A DNA stretch of 64,000 nt from assembly GCA_040768925.1 (NCBI GenBank), contig JAXGLZ010000001.1, positions 496,001-560,000 on the forward strand, given 5' to 3'. Under the pieces are notes generated by a model. That model searched no databases. It saw only the letters and a program-made list of their open reading frames with translations, and was not told the DNA's origin. Source of the DNA: CALNBC01 sp040768925. GTDB taxonomy: Bacteria > Bacillota > Clostridia > Christensenellales > CALWSW01. This document shows, piece after piece, positions 18,053 through 25,499 of the stretch. The first letter of the stretch is position 1; each line of letters begins with the position of its first letter. Both the position numbers and the translations under genes were made by a program.

Positions 18053-18343
18053 ATGAAAGAACAAAAAGCCCGCGTCATCGCCCTTAGTCTGTTTGTGGCC
18101 GATCTTGCGATCAACATCGCGGGATTCGCCCTTCTTCCGGCTGAACTGACGATTTCCCTGTTCGGGAACACCCCGCTTCCCAAGATCCTGCCGCTGGCGG
18201 TGGGTCTGGCGGTCGTGCTGCTCGTCTCCTTCAGGCTGGCGACGGAGCGGAACGAGCCTGTCCGCGTTCAGATGGCCGTGATCCTTGCCGTGCTGGTGGT
18301 GGTGAACGCGGTGCTGGTCGCCATGGGCGCCGGATTGTTCTGA
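18053..18343 (+). CDS. small membrane protein
   Basis: 96 aa with three predicted membrane segments: about residues 8-25 (VIALSLFVADLAINIAGF), 42-61 (LPLAVGLAVVLLVSF) and 73-93 (AVILAVLVVVNAVLVAMGAG). Start ATG 18053 has GGAGG 6 bases upstream. The loop after the first segment (LPAELTISLFGNTPLPK) loosely recalls DUF1648-type small membrane proteins, but this is weak. The next gene begins 15 bp later, so the two are probably cotranscribed. Function unknown. Confidence 0.7.
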   Translation: MKEQKARVIALSLFVADLAINIAGFALLPAELTISLFGNTPLPKILPLAVGLAVVLLVSFRLATERNEPVRVQMAVILAVLVVVNAVLVAMGAGLF

Positions 18344-18357
18344 GGGCGCAGAAAGAC

Positions 18358-19185
18358 ATGCTGATCGATACCCATATGCACATTTACCCCGATTCCCTGG
18401 CGGGAAAAGCCCTGGCAAGGATCGGGCAGATTTCCGCCGCCCCCACCGTGGCGGACGGAACGATGGACGGCACGATAAAAATGATGGACGCCCAGGGCGT
18501 CTCCGCCGGGCTGCTGCTGCACATCGCCAGCGACCCGAAAAAGCAGCACAACGTCAACAATTTCGCGGCGGAAGTCATGCAGCGTTCAAAGGGCCGCTTC
18601 GTTTGCTTCGGCTCCGTCCACCCGGACGCGGAGGATGCGGAGGACGAGCTGCACCGGATCAAAGAGCTGGGGCTTCTTGGCGTCAAGCTCCACCCGTATT
18701 ACCAGGATTTCGATATAGAGGGCAAAAACGCGCTGAAGGTTTACGAAACCTGCTGCGCCCTGGGGCTGCCCATCGCTTTCCACATGGGGTTTGACCCCGT
18801 ACAGCCCGGGGTGATGCGCGCGCCGCCCAGGGTTTTAGCCCAGCTTTTGTATGCCCTGCCCGACCTTGCGGTCATCGCCGCCCACATGGGCGGCATCGGC
18901 TGCGCGGAAGAGGTGGGCATGCACCTTTGCGGAAAAGCGGTCTATATCGACACGGCGATCAGCGCCCACCCGAATTACCGAAACCCCCAGGCCCACAAGG
19001 CGCTGCTTTTAGCCCACGATCCCGCGCTGATCCTTTTCGGGAGCGACACGCCCTGGAGTGCCCCTGCAGCGGAATGGGAATACATAAAATCGCTGGGGCT
19101 GCCCAAGGACTGGCTGCCCGGCATCGCATACAAAAACGCCGCCAGGCTGCTGGGAATCAAGCCGGTTCAAACGGCGACCGCCTGA
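18358..19185 (+). CDS. amidohydrolase-family metal-dependent hydrolase
   Basis: 275 aa TIM-barrel hydrolase (Amidohydro_2-like). The metal site is visible: the HxH motif in LIDTHMHIYP at the N-terminus, His in GVKLHPYYQDF, His in IAAHMGGIG, and the terminal Asp in LFGSDTPW. Members hydrolyse or decarboxylate small cyclic or aromatic substrates, and many are uncharacterised. It follows a small membrane protein gene by 15 bp and precedes the oligoendopeptidase by 24 bp. Substrate not determinable. Confidence 0.85.
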   Translation: MLIDTHMHIYPDSLAGKALARIGQISAAPTVADGTMDGTIKMMDAQGVSAGLLLHIASDPKKQHNVNNFAAEVMQRSKGRFVCFGSVHPDAEDAEDELHRIKELGLLGVKLHPYYQDFDIEGKNALKVYETCCALGLPIAFHMGFDPVQPGVMRAPPRVLAQLLYALPDLAVIAAHMGGIGCAEEVGMHLCGKAVYIDTAISAHPNYRNPQAHKALLLAHDPALILFGSDTPWSAPAAEWEYIKSLGLPKDWLPGIAYKNAARLLGIKPVQTATA

Positions 19186-19209
19186 ATCAAAAAAAGAAAG
19201 AGGTTTGAG

Positions 19210-20880
19210 ATGAAGTTTTCGGAAATCAAGTACGAACGGCCGAACATTGACGCCCTGGTCGCGGCGTATGACGCCCTGATCGAAAGAGTCAAAAATGCGG
19301 ACGGCGCAAAAGAGCAGCTCGACTGCGTCTATGCCCACGAAAAGCTGCTCTCCAAAACGGCGACGATGGCCTCCTATGTCTATATCCGCCATTCCGTGGA
19401 TACGAGGGACGAATACTACGAAAAAGAGCAGGAATTCCTGGACGAGAACTTCCCCCTGTTCGAAGAAAAGCTCCAGGGGCTGTACGCCGCGCTGCTGGCC
19501 TCGGCCTTCCGGCCGGAGCTGGAAGCCGCCCTGGGCAAGCTGTTCTTCCTGAATACGGAGATCGCGAATAAAACCTTCACGCCCAAAAACATCCCTCTGA
19601 TGCAGGAAGAGGCGAAGCTGGCCACCGAGTATTCCAAGCTGCTCGCTTCCGCCAGCATGGAGTTTGACGGCGAAACCGTCAATCTGACCCAGCTCCGCAA
19701 ATACGAGGAATCGAAGGACAGGGACGTCCGCCGCCGGGCCTACGCCGCCGAGGCCGCCTTCTTTAAGGCCAACGAGGAGGAGCTCGACCGGATCTTCGAC
19801 CAGCTTGTGCGCCTTCGAAACCAGATGGCGGAAAACATGGGCTATCAAAACTTCATCGAGCTGGGCTATTACCGCATGAACCGCAACTGCTACGACGCAG
19901 GAAAGGTCGCCGTTTACCGCGACCAGGTCGTGTGTGATATTCTGCCCACCGTGATCAAGCTGAAGGAAAAACAGGCGAAGCGCAACGGTCTGACCGGGCT
20001 GATGTTCTACGACAACGCCTGCATGTATCCCGAGGGCAACCCGAAACCCCAGGCGGGTTTTGACGAAATGCTCGAGCTCGGCCGCAGAATGTACCACGAA
20101 ATGTCCGCCGAAACCGGCGAGTTCATCGATTACATGATCGACAACGAGCTTTTTGACCCCATCGCCAAGGCGGGCAAGCAGCCGGGCGGGTATTGCACCT
20201 ATCTTCCGGAATACAAGCTGCCCTTCATCTTCGCCAACTTTAACGGCACCAGCGCTGATGTGGACGTGCTGACCCACGAAGCCGGCCACGCCTATCAGGC
20301 CTACCGCGCCAGGGATATGGAGATCCAGGAGCTTTCCCAGGCCACCTTTGAGGCCTGCGAGGTGCACTCCATGTCCATGGAGTTCTTCTGCTATCCCTTC
20401 TTGCACCTTTTCTATGGCGACGACACGGACCGCGCCCGGGAAGCCCACTTGACGGACGCCGTGAGCTTTTTGCCCTACGGCTGCATGGTGGACGAATTCC
20501 AGCACATCATTTACGAAAACCCCCAATTGACCCCCGACGGGCGCAAGGCCGCCTGGGCGGGGCTGGAGGAAAAATACCGCCCGTTTTTGCGGTTTGAGGG
20601 GGATTTCTTCGGCGAGGGCATGTGGTTCATGCGCCAGGGCCATATCTATAAAAACCCCTTCTATTACATCGATTACTGCCTTGCGCAGACCGCGGCGCTC
20701 CAGTTCTGGGCCTGGGCCCAGAAGGACCGAAAGGCCGCCTTCGCGGCATACAACGCCCTGGTGGAAAAAGCCGGAACGGAAACCTTCCTGGAGCTGGTCA
20801 CCGCCGCCGGGCTGAAAAACCCCTTTACCCCCGGCTGCCTGAAGGAAGTGGCCAAAGAAGTCGAAAAGCAGCTGCTTTGA
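19210..20880 (+). CDS. M3-family oligoendopeptidase (PepF-like)
   Basis: 556 aa zinc metallopeptidase, full length for the M3B group. It degrades peptides of about 5-20 residues in the cytoplasm. The zinc site is VLTHEAGHAYQAY (HExxH), with the third ligand Glu in ATFEACEVHSMSMEFF. The RBS AAAGAGG is 4 bases upstream of ATG 19210. It is the last gene of a probable three-gene unit with the small membrane protein and amidohydrolase. A weak hairpin with TCTTTA follows at about 20929-20952. Confidence 0.92.
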   Translation: MKFSEIKYERPNIDALVAAYDALIERVKNADGAKEQLDCVYAHEKLLSKTATMASYVYIRHSVDTRDEYYEKEQEFLDENFPLFEEKLQGLYAALLASAFRPELEAALGKLFFLNTEIANKTFTPKNIPLMQEEAKLATEYSKLLASASMEFDGETVNLTQLRKYEESKDRDVRRRAYAAEAAFFKANEEELDRIFDQLVRLRNQMAENMGYQNFIELGYYRMNRNCYDAGKVAVYRDQVVCDILPTVIKLKEKQAKRNGLTGLMFYDNACMYPEGNPKPQAGFDEMLELGRRMYHEMSAETGEFIDYMIDNELFDPIAKAGKQPGGYCTYLPEYKLPFIFANFNGTSADVDVLTHEAGHAYQAYRARDMEIQELSQATFEACEVHSMSMEFFCYPFLHLFYGDDTDRAREAHLTDAVSFLPYGCMVDEFQHIIYENPQLTPDGRKAAWAGLEEKYRPFLRFEGDFFGEGMWFMRQGHIYKNPFYYIDYCLAQTAALQFWAWAQKDRKAAFAAYNALVEKAGTETFLELVTAAGLKNPFTPGCLKEVAKEVEKQLL

Positions 20881-20952
20881 TCGCCCGCGGATCCGGGGAC
20901 GGAATAAGCGGATGCGCTTCGGGCGGGCGCGCCAAAAGGGGCGCTCTTTAGC

Positions 20953-21200
20953 CTGTCAAAAACTCCGTCCCGGGGTTTTTGGGGGCCGCAGTTCCTGCGG
21001 TTCAGGGTTCGACCAGATTGACGACAAAAGCCGAAATCATGGAAGGATGCCGGCTGCGCCGACAACCTTTCCGGTGGCCTTGCGCGTCAGCGCGCTGGAA
21101 TCACAGATTCCGGAATTTCATCAAGGAATGATATCGGCTGCGCCGACGAGCTTGAAAACTAACCGGCGAAGCAGCCCGCGGGCCGCTTTGACGCTCCGGT
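20953..21200 (+). repeat. dispersed intergenic repeat, copy 1
   Basis: Copy of a 240-300 bp repeat also found at 27780-28080 and 33418-33690. Shared landmarks in order are CCCGGGGTTTTTGGGGGCCGC, AAGCCGAAATCATGG, GATGCCGGCTGCGCCGAC, a small hairpin GGAATCACAGATTCC, TTTCATCAAGGAATGAT and GCCCGCGGGCCGCTT. No open frame is shared between copies. This copy lies between pepF and the rpsF promoter. Confidence 0.8.
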
Positions 21201-21225
21201 TTGCGGCAAAAGGGCCAAAAATCCC

Positions 21226-21254
21226 TTGCAAACGGGGCTTCTTGGTGATATACT
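21226..21254 (+). promoter_or_regulatory. promoter of rpsF-ssb-rpsR
   Basis: TTGCAA (21226-21231), 17-bp spacer, TATACT (21249-21254) with an extended -10 TG (GTGATATACT). Good sigma-A match, about 60 bp before the rpsF start. Confidence 0.8.
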
Positions 21255-21272
21255 TCAAAAGCTAACGTCCTT

Positions 21273-21293
21273 GCTCCGCGCCAGACGCGGGGC
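21273..21293 (+). promoter_or_regulatory. hairpin in the rpsF leader
   Basis: GCTCCGCG (21273-21280) pairs with CGCGGGGC (21286-21293) just before the RBS. An S6:S18-binding leader motif is known in many bacteria at this place; I cannot confirm its conserved bulge here. Confidence 0.35.
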
Positions 21294-21322
21294 CACCAGA
21301 CCATGAGGAGGTGACTTTTCAC

Positions 21323-21610
21323 ATGAACAAATATGAAGCGCTTTACATCATCCGTACCGATATCGAAGAATCGGCCATAAAGGAAACGGTGGACAAGTTC
21401 TCCGCCATCGTGACCGACAACGGCGGAACGATCGACAAGTGCGACGAATGGGGCAAGCGCCGCTTGGCCTATTCCATCGATTACAAGAACGAGGGCTATT
21501 ACGTCCTGCTTCACTTCTCGGGCGATTCCAAGCTGCCGGCCGAGCTTGAGCGCAATTTTAAGATCAGCGACAACATTCTCCGCTATCTCGTGACCCGGCT
21601 GCCCGAGTGA
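21323..21610 (+). CDS. rpsF: 30S ribosomal protein S6
   Basis: 95 aa, typical length. It binds the 30S platform as a dimer with S18. Family blocks: MNKYEALYIIR at the start, GKRRLAYSIDYKNEGYYVLLHF in the middle, and ELERNFKISDNILRYLVTR near the end. ATG 21323 is preferred over an in-frame ATG 12 bases upstream because it sits at the right distance from GAGGAGG. It is the first gene of the rpsF-ssb-rpsR operon. Confidence 0.97.
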   Translation: MNKYEALYIIRTDIEESAIKETVDKFSAIVTDNGGTIDKCDEWGKRRLAYSIDYKNEGYYVLLHFSGDSKLPAELERNFKISDNILRYLVTRLPE

Positions 21611-21629
21611 GCGGACCGAGGTGCTTTGA

Positions 21630-22076
21630 ATGAATAAAATCTGTCTCGTGGGCAATCTGACCATGGACCCTGAGCTCCGCTCCACCGGCGCGGGGATCAG
21701 CGTCTGCACTTTCAACGTTGCGGTCAACCGCCGCTTTGCCAACCAGCAGGGCGAACGGGAGGCCGATTTCATCCCCGTCGTGACCTGGAGAAGCCTGGCG
21801 GACAATTGCGCCCGCTATCTTGCCAAGGGCCGCAAGGTAGCCGTTACCGGCTCTTTGCAGACCCGCCGCTATGAGGACAAACAGGGCAACAAGCGCACCG
21901 CTTTTGAGGTCGTGGCGGACGACGTTGAGTTCCTCACCCCCAGGGGCGAGGGCGGGGCGGCAGACCGCGGGCCTTCCGCCGCGCAGGCCGGCGGCGGGAA
22001 TTACCAGCCTTCCGGATCGGCCTTTGACGACATTACCGGCTTCACCGAGATGGACGACTCGAACCTGCCCTTCTGA
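21630..22076 (+). CDS. ssb: single-stranded DNA-binding protein
   Basis: 148 aa. It coats single-stranded DNA and recruits repair and replication proteins. An N-terminal OB fold (NKICLVGNLTMDPELRSTG through VADDVEFL, residues 1-105) is followed by a Gly/Ala-rich linker and the acidic tip MDDSNLPF, the conserved protein-interaction tail. Its start is 19 bp after the rpsF stop. Located between rpsF and rpsR as in most Firmicutes. Confidence 0.97.
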   Translation: MNKICLVGNLTMDPELRSTGAGISVCTFNVAVNRRFANQQGEREADFIPVVTWRSLADNCARYLAKGRKVAVTGSLQTRRYEDKQGNKRTAFEVVADDVEFLTPRGEGGAADRGPSAAQAGGGNYQPSGSAFDDITGFTEMDDSNLPF

Positions 22077-22145
22077 CTCGTTCGGAAAAATCAAAAAACC
22101 AACAGGCCGCAACTTTTGGCCGCTATTCGATAAGGAGGAACCAAC

Positions 22146-22391
22146 ATGGAAGAACGCAAGCAGCGTCCCCGTCCTATGGGCCGCCGCCGCCGCAAGGTGT
22201 GCCAGTTCTGCGTGGACAAGATGAACGCCATCGACTATAAGGACACCGTGCGCCTCAGGAAGTACATCACCGAGCGCGGCAAGATCATGCCCCGCAGGAT
22301 GAGCGGCGTTTGCGCCCGCCACCAGCGCGACCTTTCCATCGCCATCAAGCGCGCGCGGATCGTCGCCCTGCTGCCTTACGTGGCAGACTAA
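22146..22391 (+). CDS. rpsR: 30S ribosomal protein S18
   Basis: 81 aa, normal size. Family signature KVCQFCVDKMNAIDYKDTVRLRKYITERGKI, then RRMSGVCARHQRDLSIAIKRARIVALLPY. The Cys-containing KVCQFC form is the zinc-ligand-bearing type; the other Cys ligand is in SGVCARH. RBS AAGGAGG is 6 bases before the ATG. It is the last gene of the operon and is followed by two terminators. Confidence 0.97.
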   Translation: MEERKQRPRPMGRRRRKVCQFCVDKMNAIDYKDTVRLRKYITERGKIMPRRMSGVCARHQRDLSIAIKRARIVALLPYVAD

Positions 22392-22429
22392 ACGCCGCAC
22401 CCCCCAATTTTATGAGACGTTGGCAATAA

Positions 22430-22460
22430 CCGCCCCGCGCGTCTGCCCGGGGCGGTTTTC
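22430..22460 (+). terminator. terminator of the rpsF operon
   Basis: CCGCCCCG (22430-22437) pairs with CGGGGCGG (22448-22455), followed by TTTTCTT. Confidence 0.85.
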
Positions 22461-22466
22461 TTGCAC

Positions 22467-22503
22467 AAAAAAGCGCGCGGGAAATTCCGCGCGCTCTTTT
22501 TTG
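22467..22503. terminator. bidirectional terminator between rpsR and noc
   Basis: AAAAAAGCGCGCGG and CCGCGCGCTCTTTTTT form a stem with GAAATT in the loop. A-run on one side and T-run on the other make it usable from both strands, fitting the convergent genes. Confidence 0.85.
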
Positions 22504-22515
22504 CAATCCGCCGAA

Positions 22516-23364
22516 TTATTCCGCCATCTTCCCGTATTTGGGGATCGCCACGGTAACCGAATACTCGGTTTCGCTTTCGACCACCCGGCAGACCGCGTCC
22601 ATCCCGGCGGCGCGAAGCTCGGCGCAGGCCCTTTTTAAGGTGTTCACATAAAGCCGGTAATCCCGCACAAGGCGCACCACCCGGCCCTTTTTGGCCTCCT
22701 GGCGCTCCTCCTCGAATTCCCGCAGGCGCTTTTCCACCATGCGCTCCACCAGGCGTTCGGTGTCTTTGACGGAAAGCAGCCCTTCCCGCACCGTCGCCAC
22801 GGCGGAGAGCATGTCCTCCTCGTTCGTCAGCCGAAGAAGGGCCCGGGCGTGGCGCTCCGTCAGCCTGGATTGCTGCACCGCCTCCTTGACGGAGAACGGC
22901 AGCCTCAGCACCCGCAGCTTGTTCGCCACGGTGGACTGGTTGCGGCCCAGCCTGTTCGCAAGCTCGTCCTGGGTCAGGCCGAACTGCTTCATCAGCGAAA
23001 CGTAGCTTTCCGCTTCCTCAAAAAAATGCAGGTTTTCGCGCTGAAGATTCTCAACGAGGGCCATGCAGGCGGTGGTGGCGTCGTCCGCTTCGGTCACGAT
23101 GGCGTCGATGTGGGTCATGCCCGCCATGCGGCAGGCCCGCCAGCGCCGCTCGCCGGCGATCAGTTCGTAGCCCCGCCGGGTGAACCGGACGAGCACCGGC
23201 TGCATCAGCCCGTATTGGCTGATGGAGCGGGAAAGCTCGCACAGCGACGTCTCGTCGAAGGTGCGGCGCGGCTGGTCCGGGTTTGGCAGAACGGAATCAA
23301 TGGGCAGCGAGACCATCCTGTTGTCGTCGTGGTCCTTCTGCCGGGACTGCTTGAAGGAAAACAT
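22516..23364 (-). CDS. noc: ParB/Noc-family nucleoid occlusion protein
   Basis: 282 aa. ParB-fold CTPase and DNA-binding proteins either segregate chromosomes (ParB/Spo0J) or keep the division machinery off the nucleoid (Noc). Visible are the N-terminal ParB box SVLPNPDQPRRTF, the CTP-binding region GERRWRACRMAG with VENLQRENL, and the helix-turn-helix QDELANRLGRNQSTVANKLRVL. Start ATG 23364 has CGGAGGT 8 bases upstream. No parA is adjacent, and a lone copy next to rpsF-ssb-rpsR favours Noc over ParB, but the assignment between them is an inference. Confidence 0.75.
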   Translation of the reverse strand: MFSFKQSRQKDHDDNRMVSLPIDSVLPNPDQPRRTFDETSLCELSRSISQYGLMQPVLVRFTRRGYELIAGERRWRACRMAGMTHIDAIVTEADDATTACMALVENLQRENLHFFEEAESYVSLMKQFGLTQDELANRLGRNQSTVANKLRVLRLPFSVKEAVQQSRLTERHARALLRLTNEEDMLSAVATVREGLLSVKDTERLVERMVEKRLREFEEERQEAKKGRVVRLVRDYRLYVNTLKRACAELRAAGMDAVCRVVESETEYSVTVAIPKYGKMAE

Positions 23365-23521
23365 GCTCCGACCTCCGATTCTTTTGTATTGGGTTGGCTG
23401 TTGGGACAAGTTTTCGGCGGAAAAGCGCCCCTTCCTGCCCGGGCGGCAAAAGGAGCCGCGGTTCGACAAAACCAGTATATTTTTTTGCCCAAAAGATCGG
23501 CAGGAACGCTTTTTTGGCTTT

Positions 23522-23537
23522 GTTTCCCGGGGGAAAC
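23522..23537. promoter_or_regulatory. palindrome resembling a Noc/ParB-type site
   Basis: GTTTCCCGGGGGAAAC is a palindrome with two central bases, about 160 bp upstream of the noc-like start. It resembles the Noc site ATTTCCCGGGAAAT but has two extra central bases, so spacing argues against a classical site. Confidence 0.3.
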
Positions 23538-23596
23538 CACGGGGGAAAAACCGCAGGAAATAAATCAGAAGGTCGGAAGAACTGCAAAAAGGAAAG

Positions 23597-23620
23597 ACGC
23601 GCCCTGCTTTCGGGCGCGCC
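23597..23620 (-). terminator. terminator of the DJ-1-like gene
   Basis: On the minus strand GGCGCGCCCG and GGGCGCGT form a stem with an AAAGCA loop, followed by CTTTCCTTTTTG. It lies 50 bp after the stop. Confidence 0.75.
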
Positions 23621-23669
23621 TTCTTTGGGGATTCATCCGGCCGGCGGATCGACGCCAGCGTTTTGCCGC

Positions 23670-24311
23670 CTATTCGGTTTCATACGGCTCCAGCTCTTTC
23701 AGAAATTCCGCAAAATTCTTTTCGCCCATTTCAAAAGTAAGCTCGTCTTTCGTGTACGCCCGGCCGACGGGTTCGAAGAAGGCCCCCTCCCAATCGAGGC
23801 CCAGGGCCCTGATGGTTTCGGCCGCGAATTCGCGGAAGGCGAATCCGATGGCCGTGATGATGTTTTTGTCCTTCACCAGCGGCTGGTGAAGGTTGCCTTC
23901 TTTGGGGATAAAATCGAAATGCCGGTTGATTTCTTCCCATACGCCCGATGTGTACGCAACGCCATTCAGCAATCCCGCCTTCGCAAGCAGCATGGGCGAA
24001 GACGATATGCTCGCGATGAGGATGTTCTGATCCTTCAGGCCGCGCAGAAAGCCGATGATCTTTTCATCAAAGAGGGCGGGCAGGGGATCGATGGTTCCCG
24101 GCAGGATCAGGCATTCGTACTCGCCGGTCACGAACTCATCCAGGGTTTTGCCTGCAAGGACCGAAAAACCGTCCTCGGTTTTGACCGGCTCCCGGGATGA
24201 CGCAAACACCACGATTTCCCGGTCAAAGCAAAGGGCGAGGGTATCCGTCAGGCAGCTGATTTCCCACATGCTAAACGCCGGGTAAATCAGCACGGCGATC
24301 TTCTTGTTCAT
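23670..24311 (-). CDS. DJ-1/PfpI-family protein lacking the catalytic cysteine
   Basis: 213 aa with the class I glutamine amidotransferase-like fold. The opening KKIAVLIYPAFSMWEIS carries the conserved Glu (residue 17), and FIPKEGNLHQPLVKDKNIITAIG matches the family C-terminal part. At the nucleophile elbow the usual A-x-I-C-x-G-P reads ASISSSP, so the cysteine is replaced by Ser103. The protein therefore may not have the usual thiol chemistry (chaperone, glyoxalase or protease-like). Start ATG 24311 has AAGGGGG upstream; the longer frame runs back through the next gene and is not real. Confidence 0.8.
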   Translation of the reverse strand: MNKKIAVLIYPAFSMWEISCLTDTLALCFDREIVVFASSREPVKTEDGFSVLAGKTLDEFVTGEYECLILPGTIDPLPALFDEKIIGFLRGLKDQNILIASISSSPMLLAKAGLLNGVAYTSGVWEEINRHFDFIPKEGNLHQPLVKDKNIITAIGFAFREFAAETIRALGLDWEGAFFEPVGRAYTKDELTFEMGEKNFAEFLKELEPYETE

Positions 24312-24421
24312 GAGCAATCCCCCTTTTTGTGTGCTATGGGATGGGTTCGCCCTTTTTTCCCCGGTTCCTGCTCCCGATTTGGTTGACGAAAAGAAGCCGG
24401 ATCCCCGGCAAGGCGCGCCCG

Positions 24422-24880
24422 TCATCTGAACGGATGCGTCACCTTGGCCAGTTCGATTTCGAAAAGCGCGCCCGAAAGCGGCTTGACCGCCCCGGTTTTG
24501 GCAAAACCGTGCCCCAAATAAAAACGCAAGGCCCGTTCGTTGTTGCTCAGAACCCACAGCGTCGGCCGGGCTTCGCATTGGGCGAGCGCAAAGAGCAGCA
24601 ATTGCGTGCCGTATCCTTTTCGATAATCCGAAGGCAGAACGTACAGATTTTCGATCAGGCTTCCCCACACGGTGACGATGCCGACGCTCCGGCCGCCATC
24701 CGCAAGCATAAAGCCTTTTTTGCCCCGGGCCAGCTCTGTTTTCAGGTATTGCTCCTGGCTGACGGGCGTGTGCGAGGCAACGAAGGCGGGGGTTCAAAAC
24801 GTCCTGTGGGACTCCCGCCAGGAGAGGGAATGGACCAGCGCGGCGTCCTTCAGGTTTTTTGGGGTGATGGGAACGATCAT
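24422..24880 (-). pseudogene. GNAT acetyltransferase interrupted by an in-frame TGA
   Basis: From ATG 24880 the reading is MIVPITPKNLKDAALVHSLS, then a TGA at 24794-24796 (codon 29), then TPAFVASHTPVSQEQYLKTE and on to the normal end. The joined product is about 151 aa with the acetyl-CoA loop LPSDYRKGYGTQLL and the terminal SNNERALRFYLGHGF, a complete GNAT domain. Relatives as I recall them have an SHR-x-F/I-C-x-PAF pattern here, so the TGA appears to stand at a Cys codon (TGC or TGT to TGA). Either a nonsense mutation or a sequencing error; the downstream 95-aa frame alone would lack the first strand and helix. Confidence 0.75.
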
Positions 24881-24898
24881 CCTGCCTCCACAAAAGCC

Positions 24899-24937
24899 GA
24901 AAACGGGGGGCTCCGGCCGCCCGTTCCCCCCGTTTTT
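24899..24937 (-). terminator. GC-rich terminator
   Basis: ACGGGGGG and CCCCCCGT form a stem flanked by A/T runs. On the minus strand it is followed by TTTTCGGCTTTT, fitting the end of the gene whose stop is at 24948. Confidence 0.7.
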
Positions 24938-24947
24938 GTGCGTTGCG

Positions 24948-25448
24948 TCACCTGTCGATCGGCACGTAAATGTCCATATAGGTCACGCCGTCTTTTTCGT
25001 ACACTTCCTCAAAGCAGATCCGGCCGTCATAATTCCGCGCCTCCAGGCCCTTTTGCCTGATGCATTCAAAAATCCTGCGGTAGCCTGCGGGGATCCTTTC
25101 AAAGGGCGCCTCAAAGGGATCGGTCACGGTGATGGCCGCGTAATCGTCCGCAGCCTGATACGCCAGTTCCGCCCCCGGGCAGGCGGGCTCGAAATCCTCG
25201 GGGATCACATAAGCGCAAACATAGCCCCGAAGGCCGAATTTTTCCTGCTGCTGTTTGGAAACAAAGGGAAAATCCCAGCCGATCCTTTTGGGAACGTAAT
25301 CCGGGCGCTGCAAAAGGCCGCTGTTTTCGGCCCATTTTTCCATATGCGCGATCACGTCGTCCTCCGGGTTGGGGCTGATGATCACATAGCGCGCCATTTT
25401 GAAGCGTTCCACCCTTTTTTGAACGACTTCGCTGTAAACCTGTTCCAT
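24948..25448 (-). CDS. GyrI-like / effector-binding domain protein
   Basis: 166 aa, probably cytoplasmic. The pattern of a central WDFPF region, GYVCAYVIPEDFEPACPGAE, and the closing FEEVYEKDGVTYMDIYVPID is that of AraC-type effector-binding (SOUL/GyrI-like) small-molecule-binding domains. No DNA-binding domain is attached. Start ATG 25448 is chosen because GGGAGGAG lies 6 bases upstream; a start 7 codons earlier has none. It lies 52 bp downstream of metK on the same strand. Ligand and role unknown. Confidence 0.6.
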   Translation of the reverse strand: MEQVYSEVVQKRVERFKMARYVIISPNPEDDVIAHMEKWAENSGLLQRPDYVPKRIGWDFPFVSKQQQEKFGLRGYVCAYVIPEDFEPACPGAELAYQAADDYAAITVTDPFEAPFERIPAGYRRIFECIRQKGLEARNYDGRICFEEVYEKDGVTYMDIYVPIDR

Positions 25449-25499
25449 CCCGTTCTCCTCCCGATCCATAGTCCGAGTGGAATTTTGCTTTTGCGGCCG

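Noticed and set aside
24794..24796. UGA recoding (selenocysteine or altered code) in the GNAT gene
   Set aside because: Other genes in the window end normally in TGA and no selenocysteine machinery or SECIS-like stem was seen; nonsense mutation or error is simpler.
24948..25448. GNAT or transcription factor assignment for the gene after metK
   Set aside because: No acetyl-CoA loop and no helix-turn-helix; an effector-binding-only domain fits better.
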